64,000 nucleotides of DNA from Roseomonas aeriglobus (lineage in GTDB: Bacteria > Pseudomonadota > Alphaproteobacteria > Sphingomonadales > Sphingomonadaceae), in contig JAFHKN010000002.1 in the NCBI GenBank assembly GCA_016937575.1, forward strand, positions 1,426,001 through 1,490,000, in the 5' to 3' direction. Both the position numbers and the translations under genes were made by a program. The notes beneath the pieces were generated by a model, which made no database searches, was not told the origin of the DNA, and saw nothing but the letters and a program-made list of their open reading frames with translations. Positions 1-8,209 of this stretch are shown here, in pieces (position 1 is the first letter of the stretch; every line of letters starts with the position of its first letter).

Positions 1-133
1 CGGGGCGGTCCGCCTGGGGGGTGCCGTCGCCACGGCCGGGCCCGCCGCGGCGGCCCTGCCATTCCTGCGCGCTCGCCAGCACCGGCGAGAGCGCGGTCGC
101 CGCGACCAGCGCGGACAAGATGAACTTCTTCAT
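1..133 (-). CDS. Secreted protein, N-terminal fragment (possibly RcnB-like)
   Basis: Only the first 44 codons are in the window and the gene runs off the left edge. The ATG (complement of 131-133) is preceded by a GGAGAG ribosome binding site about seven bases away. The product starts with a typical signal peptide: MKKF, a hydrophobic stretch, then a probable cleavage after ASA-Q near residue 22. The start of the mature part is rich in Gly, Arg and Pro (QGRRGGPGRGDG). Small RcnB-type periplasmic proteins of sphingomonads often begin this way, but the diagnostic C-terminal part is missing, so that name is only a suggestion. The 123 bases between it and the next gene hold its promoter region and no other recognisable feature. 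Confidence 0.6.
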   Translation of the reverse strand, partial: MKKFILSALVAATALSPVLASAQEWQGRRGGPGRGDGTPQADRP

Positions 134-256
134 GGACCAACTCTCCACTCGCCGGTCCCCCGGCCCTTCGTCGATGATGCCGGTTTACGGGAGGCGAGGT
201 GAGCCGTGGCTGAATTGCGTTGAAAGCGATTAGTCAGGAATCGGCACGTTCGGCGT

Positions 257-799
257 TCAGCGTTTGACGGGCGACAGCGCCGGCACGTCCTTCGCTGCTT
301 CGGACGGGTCGATATCGGGCGGTGGCGCGGCCTCCAGCGTTTCGTCCCCGCGCGCGACGGCGGCGGCCTGGAGTATGGCGTCGATCAAACGCGGGTAGAT
401 GCCGCAGCGGCAGAGGTTCGTTATCCTTGCGCGGACATCGTCCTCGGTCGGATTGCGGTTGGTGCGCAGCAGAGCCTGCGCCGCCATCACGACGCCGGGA
501 ATGCAGTAGCCGCACTGCGCGAGGTTCGCGGCGAGAAAGGCCTGTTGCAGGGGGTGATTGCGGTCACGCGACAATCCTTCGATCGTGGTGACAAAACTCC
601 CTTCGAGCGCGCCGATCCGGACGGTGCAGGATCGGACCGCGCGCCCGTCGATATCCACCGTGCAGGCGCCGCAATCGCCACTGCCGCAGCCATATTTGGT
701 CCCCGTCAGGTTCGACGCGTCGCGGAGCGCGAACAGCAGGGGCGTCGCGGGATCCATCGCATAGTGGACCGGCTGATTGTTGACGGTGAAACGGGTCAT
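257..799 (-). CDS. (2Fe-2S)-binding small subunit of a molybdenum hydroxylase (IorA-like)
   Basis: This 180-residue protein matches the small electron-transfer subunit of xanthine dehydrogenase-family enzymes such as isoquinoline 1-oxidoreductase alpha. It carries two [2Fe-2S] clusters that pass electrons from the molybdenum site. The plant-ferredoxin-type motif CGSGDCGACTVD lies near residues 38-49 with its fourth cysteine near 58. The second cluster domain shows CGYC near 96-99 and CRC near 130-132. The length fits the family, with an Ala/Pro/Asp-rich tail. No molybdopterin-binding large subunit is adjacent: downstream on the same strand is a secreted-protein gene and upstream is an unrelated gene on the other strand. 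The partner is therefore outside the window or encoded elsewhere. The cluster assignment is secure; the substrate cannot be told. Confidence 0.88.
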   Translation of the reverse strand: MTRFTVNNQPVHYAMDPATPLLFALRDASNLTGTKYGCGSGDCGACTVDIDGRAVRSCTVRIGALEGSFVTTIEGLSRDRNHPLQQAFLAANLAQCGYCIPGVVMAAQALLRTNRNPTEDDVRARITNLCRCGIYPRLIDAILQAAAVARGDETLEAAPPPDIDPSEAAKDVPALSPVKR

Positions 800-912
800 C
801 GCACGGCAGGTCCTAACCTGTCACATCCTGACGCGAAAGGCGGAACGCGTGGCCGCATCCGGTGTTTGACGAGGCGAATCGACGAACAACGCTCAAGCGA
901 AGGAGGCCCGCG

Positions 913-1128
913 ATGCCCAAGGTGCTCAGCCAGTTTTCGATCACGCAGGAGGCCGATGGCTATGTCCTGCAGATTGAGGACGAGGACGGCGAAACGACCG
1001 AATTTAGCGCGACGCTGGAGCAGATCGATGACATCGCGATCGCGATAGAGGATTTGGACATCGTCGATGAGGATGATCCCTCCCTATTGGGCGAAGACGA
1101 TGATGAGCGCGAGCCGGACGAGGAATGA
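913..1128 (+). CDS. Small, very acidic hypothetical protein
   Basis: A 71-residue protein that I do not recognise. The ATG at 913 was chosen over an upstream in-frame ATG at 862 because a perfect AGGAGG ribosome binding site lies at 901-906. It begins MPKVLSQFSIT, has a short beta-like segment (DGYVLQIEDEDGETTEF), and ends in a strongly acidic tail dominated by Asp and Glu from about residue 40. There is no signal peptide, membrane segment or cysteine. The tail could imitate nucleic acid or bind cations, but nothing in the sequence proves this. It is monocistronic, facing away from the [2Fe-2S] gene and towards the efflux operon. Confidence 0.7.
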   Translation: MPKVLSQFSITQEADGYVLQIEDEDGETTEFSATLEQIDDIAIAIEDLDIVDEDDPSLLGEDDDEREPDEE

Positions 1129-1149
1129 GATCATAGTCTCTTTCCCCGG

Positions 1150-1176
1150 CGCTTCGTGTCGAGCCTGTCGAAGCAC
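1150..1176. repeat. Half-copy of a sphingomonad-type intergenic repeat
   Basis: The stretch around TGTCGAGCCTGTCGAAG matches one arm of the inverted repeats found at 52077-52172 and 61421-61506. Only one arm is present here, between the small acidic gene and the efflux operon, so it cannot form the full hairpin. It looks like a decayed or partial copy. Confidence 0.5.
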
Positions 1177-1221
1177 GGACGAAGTGGCCGCCGTTCGAGA
1201 TGCCGCGTTCTAACGGCTACC

Positions 1222-2700
1222 TCAGCGGCGCGGTACCGGGGTCGGCGCCGTGACCGGCTCCACCGACAGCGGCCGGGGTCCCTGAGCCGTCGTATAGAGC
1301 AGCGCATCGCCACCGAGCGTCCGGTACAGCTCTGTCAGGTTCTGCGCCTGCGCCAGCCGGGTGGCGACCAGCGACCGTTCGGCCGAATAGAGCGAGCGCT
1401 GCGCATCCAGGCTTTGTAGGAAAGTGTCGATCCCACCGCGATAGCGTGCATCGGAGAGCACATAATTGTCGCGCGATGCCGCCAACAGCGCGGTCTGGGC
1501 GCGGACCTGATCGCCGATCGTGCCACGACGAGCGAGGGCGTCACTGACCTCGCGGAAGGCAGTCTGGATCGTTCGCTCGTAGGTGGCGAGGTCCCGATCG
1601 AAGGTTGCGCGGGCTTGGTCGACCTGGGCGCGGCGCGCACCGCCGGCAAAGATGTCGTAATCGACCCCGCCGGTCGCACTCCAGGTGAAGGCGTTGCCGC
1701 TGAACAGGCTGCCCAGCGCGCCGCTGGCAAGGCCGAGCAGACCGGTCAGGCTGATTCGCGGAAACAACGCAGCCCGCGCGGCGCCGATCCGCGCATTGGC
1801 GGCGCGCAGGTCATACTCTGCCTGCACGACGTCGGGGCGGCGAAGCAGCACCCCGGAATCAAGGCCTGCCGGCAACTCCGCAAGCGTCGGCACCACCGCC
1901 TCGATCGATTCGGGAAGCAGTGTGGGATCGACATCGGCACCAACCAGGAGCCGTAGCAGATTGGCATCCTGCGCGAGGGCGGTGCGCTGCTCCGCCAGGT
2001 CCGAGTTGGCCTGGGCAAGCACAAGTTCAGCCTGGCGCAGGTCGGTTCGTGGCGCGATCCCACCGGTCAGGCGGGCGCGGGTCAGGCGCACGCTGGTTTC
2101 GGCGCTGCGCGCCGTGCGCTCGGCAATCTGCAGGAGGCTGCGGTCGGCGGCGTAGCTCGTCCAGGCGTCCGCAATATCGCCGACCAGCGCGAGGCGGGTG
2201 GCACGCGCTGCCGCTTCCGTCGCGAAATAATCCTCCAGCGCTGCCCGGCTGAGCGACGCGAGCCGCCCGAACAGGTCGATTTCGAACGCGTTGATCCCGA
2301 CACCCGCCGAAAAGCTGTCGTTCACGCCGCCGCCCGATGCCACCGAGCCGTCCGGCGTGCGGGCGGCGCCCTTGCGGATCGATGCGTCGCCGCTCGCCGC
2401 GATCGTCGGGAAGCGCGCCGCGCGCTGGATGCGGAACTGGGCGCGGGCGATCGCAATATTGGCCGCAGCGATCCGCAGGTCGCGGTTGTTGACGAGTGCG
2501 GTCTCGATCAGCTGCTGCAAGCGGGGATCGCGGAAGATATCGCGATAGCTGACCGCCGGCAGCGCGGCTTCACTTTCACGCAGATAGGCGTCGCCGATCG
2601 GCCAGGACGGCGGGACGGGCGCGACCGGCCGCTCATACGTCGGGGTCATCGAACAGCCGGCGAGGGCGGTCGCGACGAGCAGGGTGATCGCACGGCGCAT
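1222..2700 (-). CDS. Outer-membrane efflux lipoprotein, NodT/OprM family
   Basis: This is the outer-membrane channel of a tripartite RND pump (492 residues). The N-terminus has a lipoprotein signal (MRRAITLLVATALAGC) with lipobox LAGC near residue 15. Two tandem outer-membrane-efflux domains follow, with the usual motifs: LLVNNRDLRIAAAN-type helix starts in the first half and an AALFPRISLTG motif in the second. The start is the ATG (complement of 2698-2700), which overlaps the stop of the pump gene in an ATGA arrangement. A much longer same-strand open frame extends upstream but only overlaps the pump gene in another frame. It is the last gene of the adaptor-pump-channel operon. Substrate is unknown. 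Confidence 0.93.
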   Translation of the reverse strand: MRRAITLLVATALAGCSMTPTYERPVAPVPPSWPIGDAYLRESEAALPAVSYRDIFRDPRLQQLIETALVNNRDLRIAAANIAIARAQFRIQRAARFPTIAASGDASIRKGAARTPDGSVASGGGVNDSFSAGVGINAFEIDLFGRLASLSRAALEDYFATEAAARATRLALVGDIADAWTSYAADRSLLQIAERTARSAETSVRLTRARLTGGIAPRTDLRQAELVLAQANSDLAEQRTALAQDANLLRLLVGADVDPTLLPESIEAVVPTLAELPAGLDSGVLLRRPDVVQAEYDLRAANARIGAARAALFPRISLTGLLGLASGALGSLFSGNAFTWSATGGVDYDIFAGGARRAQVDQARATFDRDLATYERTIQTAFREVSDALARRGTIGDQVRAQTALLAASRDNYVLSDARYRGGIDTFLQSLDAQRSLYSAERSLVATRLAQAQNLTELYRTLGGDALLYTTAQGPRPLSVEPVTAPTPVPRR

Positions 2701-5700
2701 CACGCGTCTCCCTCTGCCGCCTTGGGTTGGCCCTGGAACCCGGTCGGCTTGCCGCGCAGCTTCGCCAGCCCGTCGCGCACCCCGCGACGGACAAGGACGA
2801 AGAACAGCGGGATGTAGAAGATCGCGAGGATCGTCGCGGTCAGCATGCCGCCGATCACCGCGGTGCCGATGGCGATGCGGCTGTTGGCTCCCGCACCGGT
2901 CGACAGGGCAAGGGGCAGCACGCCGAAGATGAAGGCAAGGCTGGTCATCAAAATCGGCCGCAGGCGCAGTCGCGCCGCCTCCAGCGCGGCATCGATGACG
3001 CGGGCGCCCTTTCGTTCGGCCTGTTCGGCGAATTCGATCATCAGGATGGCGTTCTTGGCGGCCAGGCCCATCGTCGTGAGCAGGCCGATCTGCAGATAGA
3101 CGTCGTTCTCGAGCCCGCGCAGCGTGACCGCGAAGACCGCGCCGACTAGCCCGAGCGGGATGATCAGCAGCACCGCCGCCGGGATCGACCAGCTTTCGTA
3201 AAGCGCGGCGAGGCACAGAAAGACGACGAGTAGCGACAGACCATAGAGCAGCGGCGCCTGCCCCGCGGATAGCCGTTCCTGGTAAGACAGTCCCGCCCAG
3301 GCGACCGAGGTGCCCGGGATCTGGCTGGCGAGCTCCATCATACGGTTCATCGCTTCGCCAGAACTGACGCCGGGCGCCGCCTGGCCGGAGAATTCGAAGG
3401 CCGGCACGCCCGAGAAGCGCGACAGCGTCGTGGGCGCGGTCGCCCAGCTGATCGTGGCAAAGGCACTGAAGGGCACCATCTGGCCATCGCTGCCGCGGAC
3501 GAACCACTTCGCGATGTCTTCCGGTGCCGCCCGATAGGGTGCATCGCCCTGGACGTAGACACGCTTCACGCGGCCGCGGTCGATGAAGTCGTTGACGTAG
3601 CGGCCGCCCCACGCGGTCGACAGCGTCGTGTTCACGTTCGCCTGGGTGAGGCCGAGCGCGGACAGCTTGGTCTGGTCGATGTCGATCTTTAGCGTCTGGA
3701 TGTCGGGCAGGTCGGTCAGACGGACGGCGCGAAGCTGCGGGTCGGCGGTCGCGGCGGCAAGCAGCCGCTCTCGCCCGGCGACGAACTGGTCGCGGCTCAT
3801 CCCGCTGGTGTTTTGCAACTCCATCGTGAAGCCACCGGTCTGGCCGAGGCCGCGGATCGAGCCCGGCACCAGCGCGAATACTTCCGCGTCGCGGAGCCCC
3901 CTGAACGCCGCACTGGCACGATCGGCGATCGCATCCGCACTGTTTTCGGTGCCCTTGCGCTCCGCCCAGTCCTTCAGGTTGAGGAAGCCCTGGCCGGTGT
4001 TCTGGCCCGACGCGCCGCCACCGCCGCCGCCCGCGCTGGTCAGCATGACGTCGACGTTCTTGCCCTCGGCCCCCAGGAAATAGTCGATGATCTGATCCTG
4101 GACCTGGCGGGTCCGCGCTTGGGTTGCGCCGGCCGGAAGGCGGAACTGAACCTGAATGCGGCCCTGATCCTCGGTCGGAAGGAAGCTGGTCGGCAGACGG
4201 AAGAACAGGACCGCCAGGATCGCGACGACCCCGGCGTAGATCAACAGGAACAGCCACTTGCGGTCGATGACTTTCCGCGATGTCTCGACATAGCGGTCCG
4301 ACATGCGTTCGAAGAAGCGGTTGAACTTGTCGCCCATCCTGCGGAAAAAGCCGGCGACACGCGGAAACTTGCGGTCGGCCCAGCCCTGGTGCCCGTCGCC
4401 TTCGCCCTTCTGCTTCAGCAGGTTCGCGGTGAGAGCAGGGCTCAGCACCAGCGCCACGACGACCGACAGAATCATCGCCGACACGATGGTGATCGAAAAC
4501 TGGCGGTAGATGACGCCGGTCGACCCGCCGAAGAACGCCATCGGGAGGAACACCGCCGACAGGACCAGCGCGATCGCGATCAGCGCGACGGTGATCTCGT
4601 TCATCGATTCGATCGTCGCCTCGCGCGGCGACATCTCGGGATTTTCCTCCATCAATCGCTCGACGTTCTCGACGACCACGATCGCGTCGTCGACGAGCAG
4701 GCCGATGGCGAGGACGAGGCCGAAGAGGGTGAGCGTGTTGACCGAGAAGCCGGCGACCGCGAACACGGCGAAGGTGCCGAGCAGCACGACCGGCACGGCG
4801 ATCGTCGGAATAAGCGTGGCGCGCCAGCTCTGCAGGAACACGAACATCACGATGACGACTAGGATCACCGCCTCGATCAGCGTCTTCACCACTTCCTCGA
4901 TCGACAGCTTGATGAAGGCGGTCGAATCATTGGGATAGGCGTAGGCCAGGCCCGGCGGGAAATTGCGTGCGGCATCCGTCATGAAGGCGCGCACGGCCTC
5001 TGCCGTCGCCAGCGCGTCGGCGCCCGGCGCGAGGTTCACCGCGATGCCGGCGCCCGGATGCTTGTTGGTGCGGCTGACCGAGGCATAGCTTTCCTGCCCC
5101 AGCTCGATCCGAGCGACGTCCGCCAGCCGCACGGTCGCGCCGCTCGGTTGGGTCTTCAGGATGATCTGCGCAAACTGTGCGGGCGTCTGCAGGCGCGACT
5201 GCGCGGTGACGGTTGCGTTCAGCATCTGCGTTTCGGCGTTCGGAACGCCGCCGACTTCGCCCGCTGCGATTTCGGTGTTCTGGTTCTGAATCGCGGTGAT
5301 GACGTCGCTGGGCATCAGCTGCACGGCGGCCAGGCGTGACGGGTCGAGCCAGATGCGCATCGCATATTGCGATCCGAAGACGTTCGTCTCGCCGATGCCG
5401 GGAATACGCCCCAGCGCATCCTGCAGGTTGGAGACCAGATAGTCGGACACGTCGGCATTCGTCATCTTGTCGGTCTGGTCATAGACCGACACGATCATCA
5501 GGAAGTCGGGGTTCGACTTGGTGACGCGGACGCCTTGCTCCTGCACTTGCTGGGGCAGGCGGCTGATCGCCTGCTGGATGCTGTTCTGCACCTGCACCTG
5601 CGCGATGTCCGGATCGGTGCCCTTTTCGAACGTCGCGGAAATCGTCACCGATCCGCGCGAGGATGAGGACGACGTGAAGTACAGCAGGCCGTCGATGCCG

Positions 5701-5912
5701 GTCAGCTGCTGCTCGAGCACCTGGGTCACGCTGTTCTCGAGCGTTTCCGCCGACGCGCCGGGGAAGGTTGCGCGGACGTTGACCTGCGGCGGGGCGACGT
5801 CGGGATATTGTTCGATCGGCAGCGTCATCAGCGCGCCGACACCGGCGAGCATGATGATGATCGAGATCACCCAAGCGAAGATCGGGCGATCAATGAAAAT
5901 GCGCGAGATCAT
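2700..5912 (-). CDS. RND multidrug efflux transporter, HAE1 family (AcrB/MexB-like)
   Basis: The inner-membrane, proton-driven pump of the tripartite system (1070 residues, normal for the family). It starts MISRIFIDRPIFAWVISI, the classic first transmembrane helix with its FIDRPIFAWV motif. Other family hallmarks are PIEQYPDVAPP near residue 35, the twin-aspartate motif GLLVDDAIVVVENVE in transmembrane helix 4 (proton relay), FLPMAFFGGSTG, and GLAAKNAILMIEFA near the second membrane bundle. Two large periplasmic loops lie between the membrane bundles. A Gly-rich stretch (AGGGGGGASG) occurs in the second periplasmic region. The gene overlaps the adaptor upstream and the channel downstream by 4 bases each, so the three are probably cotranslated. 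Substrates cannot be predicted. Confidence 0.96.
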   Translation of the reverse strand: MISRIFIDRPIFAWVISIIIMLAGVGALMTLPIEQYPDVAPPQVNVRATFPGASAETLENSVTQVLEQQLTGIDGLLYFTSSSSSRGSVTISATFEKGTDPDIAQVQVQNSIQQAISRLPQQVQEQGVRVTKSNPDFLMIVSVYDQTDKMTNADVSDYLVSNLQDALGRIPGIGETNVFGSQYAMRIWLDPSRLAAVQLMPSDVITAIQNQNTEIAAGEVGGVPNAETQMLNATVTAQSRLQTPAQFAQIILKTQPSGATVRLADVARIELGQESYASVSRTNKHPGAGIAVNLAPGADALATAEAVRAFMTDAARNFPPGLAYAYPNDSTAFIKLSIEEVVKTLIEAVILVVIVMFVFLQSWRATLIPTIAVPVVLLGTFAVFAVAGFSVNTLTLFGLVLAIGLLVDDAIVVVENVERLMEENPEMSPREATIESMNEITVALIAIALVLSAVFLPMAFFGGSTGVIYRQFSITIVSAMILSVVVALVLSPALTANLLKQKGEGDGHQGWADRKFPRVAGFFRRMGDKFNRFFERMSDRYVETSRKVIDRKWLFLLIYAGVVAILAVLFFRLPTSFLPTEDQGRIQVQFRLPAGATQARTRQVQDQIIDYFLGAEGKNVDVMLTSAGGGGGGASGQNTGQGFLNLKDWAERKGTENSADAIADRASAAFRGLRDAEVFALVPGSIRGLGQTGGFTMELQNTSGMSRDQFVAGRERLLAAATADPQLRAVRLTDLPDIQTLKIDIDQTKLSALGLTQANVNTTLSTAWGGRYVNDFIDRGRVKRVYVQGDAPYRAAPEDIAKWFVRGSDGQMVPFSAFATISWATAPTTLSRFSGVPAFEFSGQAAPGVSSGEAMNRMMELASQIPGTSVAWAGLSYQERLSAGQAPLLYGLSLLVVFLCLAALYESWSIPAAVLLIIPLGLVGAVFAVTLRGLENDVYLQIGLLTTMGLAAKNAILMIEFAEQAERKGARVIDAALEAARLRLRPILMTSLAFIFGVLPLALSTGAGANSRIAIGTAVIGGMLTATILAIFYIPLFFVLVRRGVRDGLAKLRGKPTGFQGQPKAAEGDA

Positions 5913-7120
5913 GCGGATTTCTTCGCGCTGTCATCCTTGCGCCCGCCGGCGGGCGGCGGCGCGACGCGCTGGATCGCGCCGGCCGGGACCGGGCGGATGT
6001 CGGCGCCGGGCTTCAGGCGGCCGAGGCCCTGGGTAATGATCTTGTCGCCGGCATTCACGCCGCCCGTGACGACCCAATAGGCGCCTTGCGTCCGGACCGC
6101 CGTGACCTGCCGCTGGACGGCCTTGTTGTTGTCCCCAACGACATAGATGGTCGCGGTACCCTTCGCGTCGCGCGATACCGCTTGTTGCGGAACCAGGAAG
6201 GCGTTGGGCTCGATCGCCTGGTTGAATTGCGCCCGGACGAACATGCCGGGGAGCAGCAGGCCGTTGGGGTTGGGGAAGCGGGCACGCAGGGTGACGGTGC
6301 CCGTTGCCTGGTCGACCGTCACTTCGGTGAACTGGACGGTACCGGTAAAGCCATAGTCGCTGCCGTCCTCCAGCTTCAGCCGAACCTGTGCGCTGGCCGG
6401 CATGACGTCGCCGCGCGCGAGCGAGCGGCGGAGCGCCAGCATCTCGGCCGCCGACTGCTGGATGTCGACGAACATCGGGTCGAGCCGCTGGATGACCGCC
6501 ATCGGATCGGCTTGGTTGTTGGTGACGAGCGCACCGACTGTTGCCAGGCTGCGTCCGATGCGGCCGGTGATCGGTGCAGGCACGCGCGTGAAGGCGAGGT
6601 TGACCTGCGCGGTTTCCAGCGCCGCGCGGTTCTGCGCGACCTGCGCGCTGGCCTGGCGCTGGGTCGCGATCGCGTCGGTATAATCCTGTTTGCTGACTGC
6701 CTCCATCTCGGCGAGCGGGCGATAGCGTTCGGCGCGGATGCGGGCGGCTTCCGCGGTCGCAGCCGCGGCGGCAACGTTGGCGCGGGCCTGATTGGCGGAC
6801 GCTTGATAGAGCCGCGGGTCGATCTGGTAGAGCGTCTGCCCGGCGCGGACGAGTGCGCCTTCGGTGAACAGGCGGCGCCGGACCAACCCGGTTACCTGTG
6901 GGCGAACCTCCGACGTTTCGAACGCGGCCGTGCGCGCGGCGAGTTCGGTCGGGAGGGGGACAGCCGTCGGCCGGGCGATGACATAGCCGACCTGCGCCGG
7001 GCCCCCGCGCCCGCCCTTGGCGGCGCCGCCCTTCGACGTTTCCGCCTTGTCGCCACTACCGCAGGCGCCAAGAGTGAGGATAAGGGCGGCCGCGATGGCG
7101 CGCGAAGGATGGATGTGCAC
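5909..7120 (-). CDS. RND efflux periplasmic adaptor (membrane fusion protein)
   Basis: The adaptor that bridges the RND pump and the outer-membrane channel. I place the start at GTG (complement of 7118-7120), because the signal/lipobox region (HIHPSRAIAAALILTLGAC) begins there; the open frame upstream lacks family similarity and runs into the divergent promoter. This gives 403 residues with a lipobox LGAC near residue 20. The barrel-sandwich and alpha-hairpin domains are recognisable from EVRPQVTGLVRRRLFTEG, YQIDPRLYQ, AFTRVPAPITGRIG and PGMFVRAQF. The tail is charged and Pro-rich. The ribosome binding site is weak, so the start is less certain than the gene. It heads the three-gene efflux operon, divergent from maiA; 7121-7225 should hold both promoters. 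No regulator gene is adjacent. Confidence 0.92.
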   Translation of the reverse strand: MHIHPSRAIAAALILTLGACGSGDKAETSKGGAAKGGRGGPAQVGYVIARPTAVPLPTELAARTAAFETSEVRPQVTGLVRRRLFTEGALVRAGQTLYQIDPRLYQASANQARANVAAAAATAEAARIRAERYRPLAEMEAVSKQDYTDAIATQRQASAQVAQNRAALETAQVNLAFTRVPAPITGRIGRSLATVGALVTNNQADPMAVIQRLDPMFVDIQQSAAEMLALRRSLARGDVMPASAQVRLKLEDGSDYGFTGTVQFTEVTVDQATGTVTLRARFPNPNGLLLPGMFVRAQFNQAIEPNAFLVPQQAVSRDAKGTATIYVVGDNNKAVQRQVTAVRTQGAYWVVTGGVNAGDKIITQGLGRLKPGADIRPVPAGAIQRVAPPPAGGRKDDSAKKSA

Positions 7121-7225
7121 GGGGCAGTTCAACCGATAGCCAGAGAATTGGTTGCGCGAGCGGTACGACGCGTCGGCTGGCGCACAAAGCGTGAAATTGT
7201 AACTGAAATGTACGGAGAGATGACC

Positions 7226-7855
7226 ATGATCCTTCACGACTATTGGCGGTCGTCGGCCGCGTACCGCGTTCGTATCGGGCTGAACCTGAAGGGCGTGGGG
7301 TTCGAGTCGGTGTCGCACGACCTACGAGTCGGCGAACAAAGGTTGCCTAGCTATCGAAATGTCGCACCTCAAGGCCTTGTTCCGGCTTTGGAGAACGACG
7401 GACACGTCCTGACGCAGAGCCTGGCGATCCTGGAGTGGCTGGACGAGACCTATCCGGACCCGGCCTTTCTTCCGAGCGACGCGGCCGGTCGCGCACGGGT
7501 CCGCGCGCTTGCCTATGTCGTCGCCATGGACATCCACCCGGTCAACAATCTGCGCATCCTGAAGGCGCTGAAGGTCGATTTCGGCGCGGATCAGGACGCC
7601 GTGGACGCGTGGGTTCGGCGCTGGATCGGGGAGGGCTTTGTCGCGCTGGAGGAAATGGCGGGGGAGGGCGCGTATCTCTCGGGCGACACACCCGGCCTCG
7701 CCGACATCTGCCTGGTGCCGCAGTGGTATAATGCCGAGCGGTTCGCGCTCGACACTGCCCCCTATCCGAAGCTCGCCGCCATTGTGGCGCGAGCGAACGA
7801 TCACCCTGCGTTCGCCGCCGCCCACCCCAGCCGTCACCCGCACGCGACGGATTGA
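7226..7855 (+). CDS. maiA: Maleylacetoacetate isomerase, zeta-class glutathione transferase
   Basis: Predicted to isomerise maleylacetoacetate to fumarylacetoacetate with glutathione, in tyrosine/homogentisate breakdown (209 residues). The N-terminal thioredoxin-like domain starts MILHDYWRSSAAYRVRI. In the family this site is usually SSCSWRVRI, so the cysteine position is alanine here while the catalytic serine pair is kept. VPALENDG with LTQSLAILEWLDETYP is the glutathione-binding segment near residues 53-75. The all-helical C-terminal domain has the family motif DICLVPQWYNAERF. Three in-frame ATGs lie close together (7208, 7220, 7226); the last is chosen because GGAGAG at 7213-7218 is then correctly spaced. 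Other homogentisate genes are not in the window. A generic glutathione transferase is the alternative. Confidence 0.88.
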   Translation: MILHDYWRSSAAYRVRIGLNLKGVGFESVSHDLRVGEQRLPSYRNVAPQGLVPALENDGHVLTQSLAILEWLDETYPDPAFLPSDAAGRARVRALAYVVAMDIHPVNNLRILKALKVDFGADQDAVDAWVRRWIGEGFVALEEMAGEGAYLSGDTPGLADICLVPQWYNAERFALDTAPYPKLAAIVARANDHPAFAAAHPSRHPHATD

Positions 7856-7889
7856 CGCCGCGGTGCAGCACGCCTAGGCGGCGCGGCAG

Positions 7890-8050
7890 ATGGTGCCCGC
7901 AAGGGCGAAGAGGGAAGCCGGTGCAAGTCCGGCGCTGTGCCCGCAACTGTAAGCCGGGAGCCTAGGGTCAACACGTCACTGGGCACGCAAGTGTCCGGGA
8001 AGACGACCCGAAGGTGACGATCGGCGAGCCAGGAGACCTGCCATCGCGTC
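7890..8050 (+). promoter_or_regulatory. Cobalamin riboswitch
   Basis: The region shows the conserved blocks of the B12-sensing RNA in order: GGTGCCCGCAAGGG near 7892, the core GGGAAGCCGGTGCAAGTCC from about 7912, the invariant GCCCGCAACTGTAAGCCGGGAG block near 7938-7960, CACT-GGGCAC near 7977, and the closing GCCAGGAGACCTGCC ending near 8042. It sits in the 354-base leader of the B12 receptor gene, so cobalamin binding should shut off the uptake operon. The rest of the leader (8051-8209) holds a strong hairpin at 8128-8149 and the ribosome binding site. Boundaries are approximate. Confidence 0.95.
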
Positions 8051-8127
8051 GTTCGTCGCCGGGCCGGGTCCAGCCATGCGCGTCGGGGAATGATCCCTTC
8101 GTAACGACAGCCATGTGGCCGTAGTCG

Positions 8128-8149
8128 CGTCGCCCGTACCCGGGCGACG
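8128..8149 (+). promoter_or_regulatory. Hairpin in the btuB leader (possible expression platform)
   Basis: A perfect 9-bp stem (CGTCGCCCG / CGGGCGACG) with a TACC loop lies between the riboswitch core and the btuB start. It has no T-run, so it is not a standard intrinsic terminator. It may act in translation control or Rho-dependent attenuation. This role is inference. Confidence 0.45.
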
Positions 8150-8209
8150 GGCCGTGATTGTCGTTGCTTGCTCGTGCCGGGTCGACACCGGAGGAGCGGG
8201 GGGAATTTC

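Noticed and set aside
1222..4257. A 1011-codon frame as one long protein on the minus strand
   Set aside because: Only the part from 2700 down matches the outer-membrane factor. The upstream part overlaps the RND pump gene in another frame and is Arg/Pro-rich noise.
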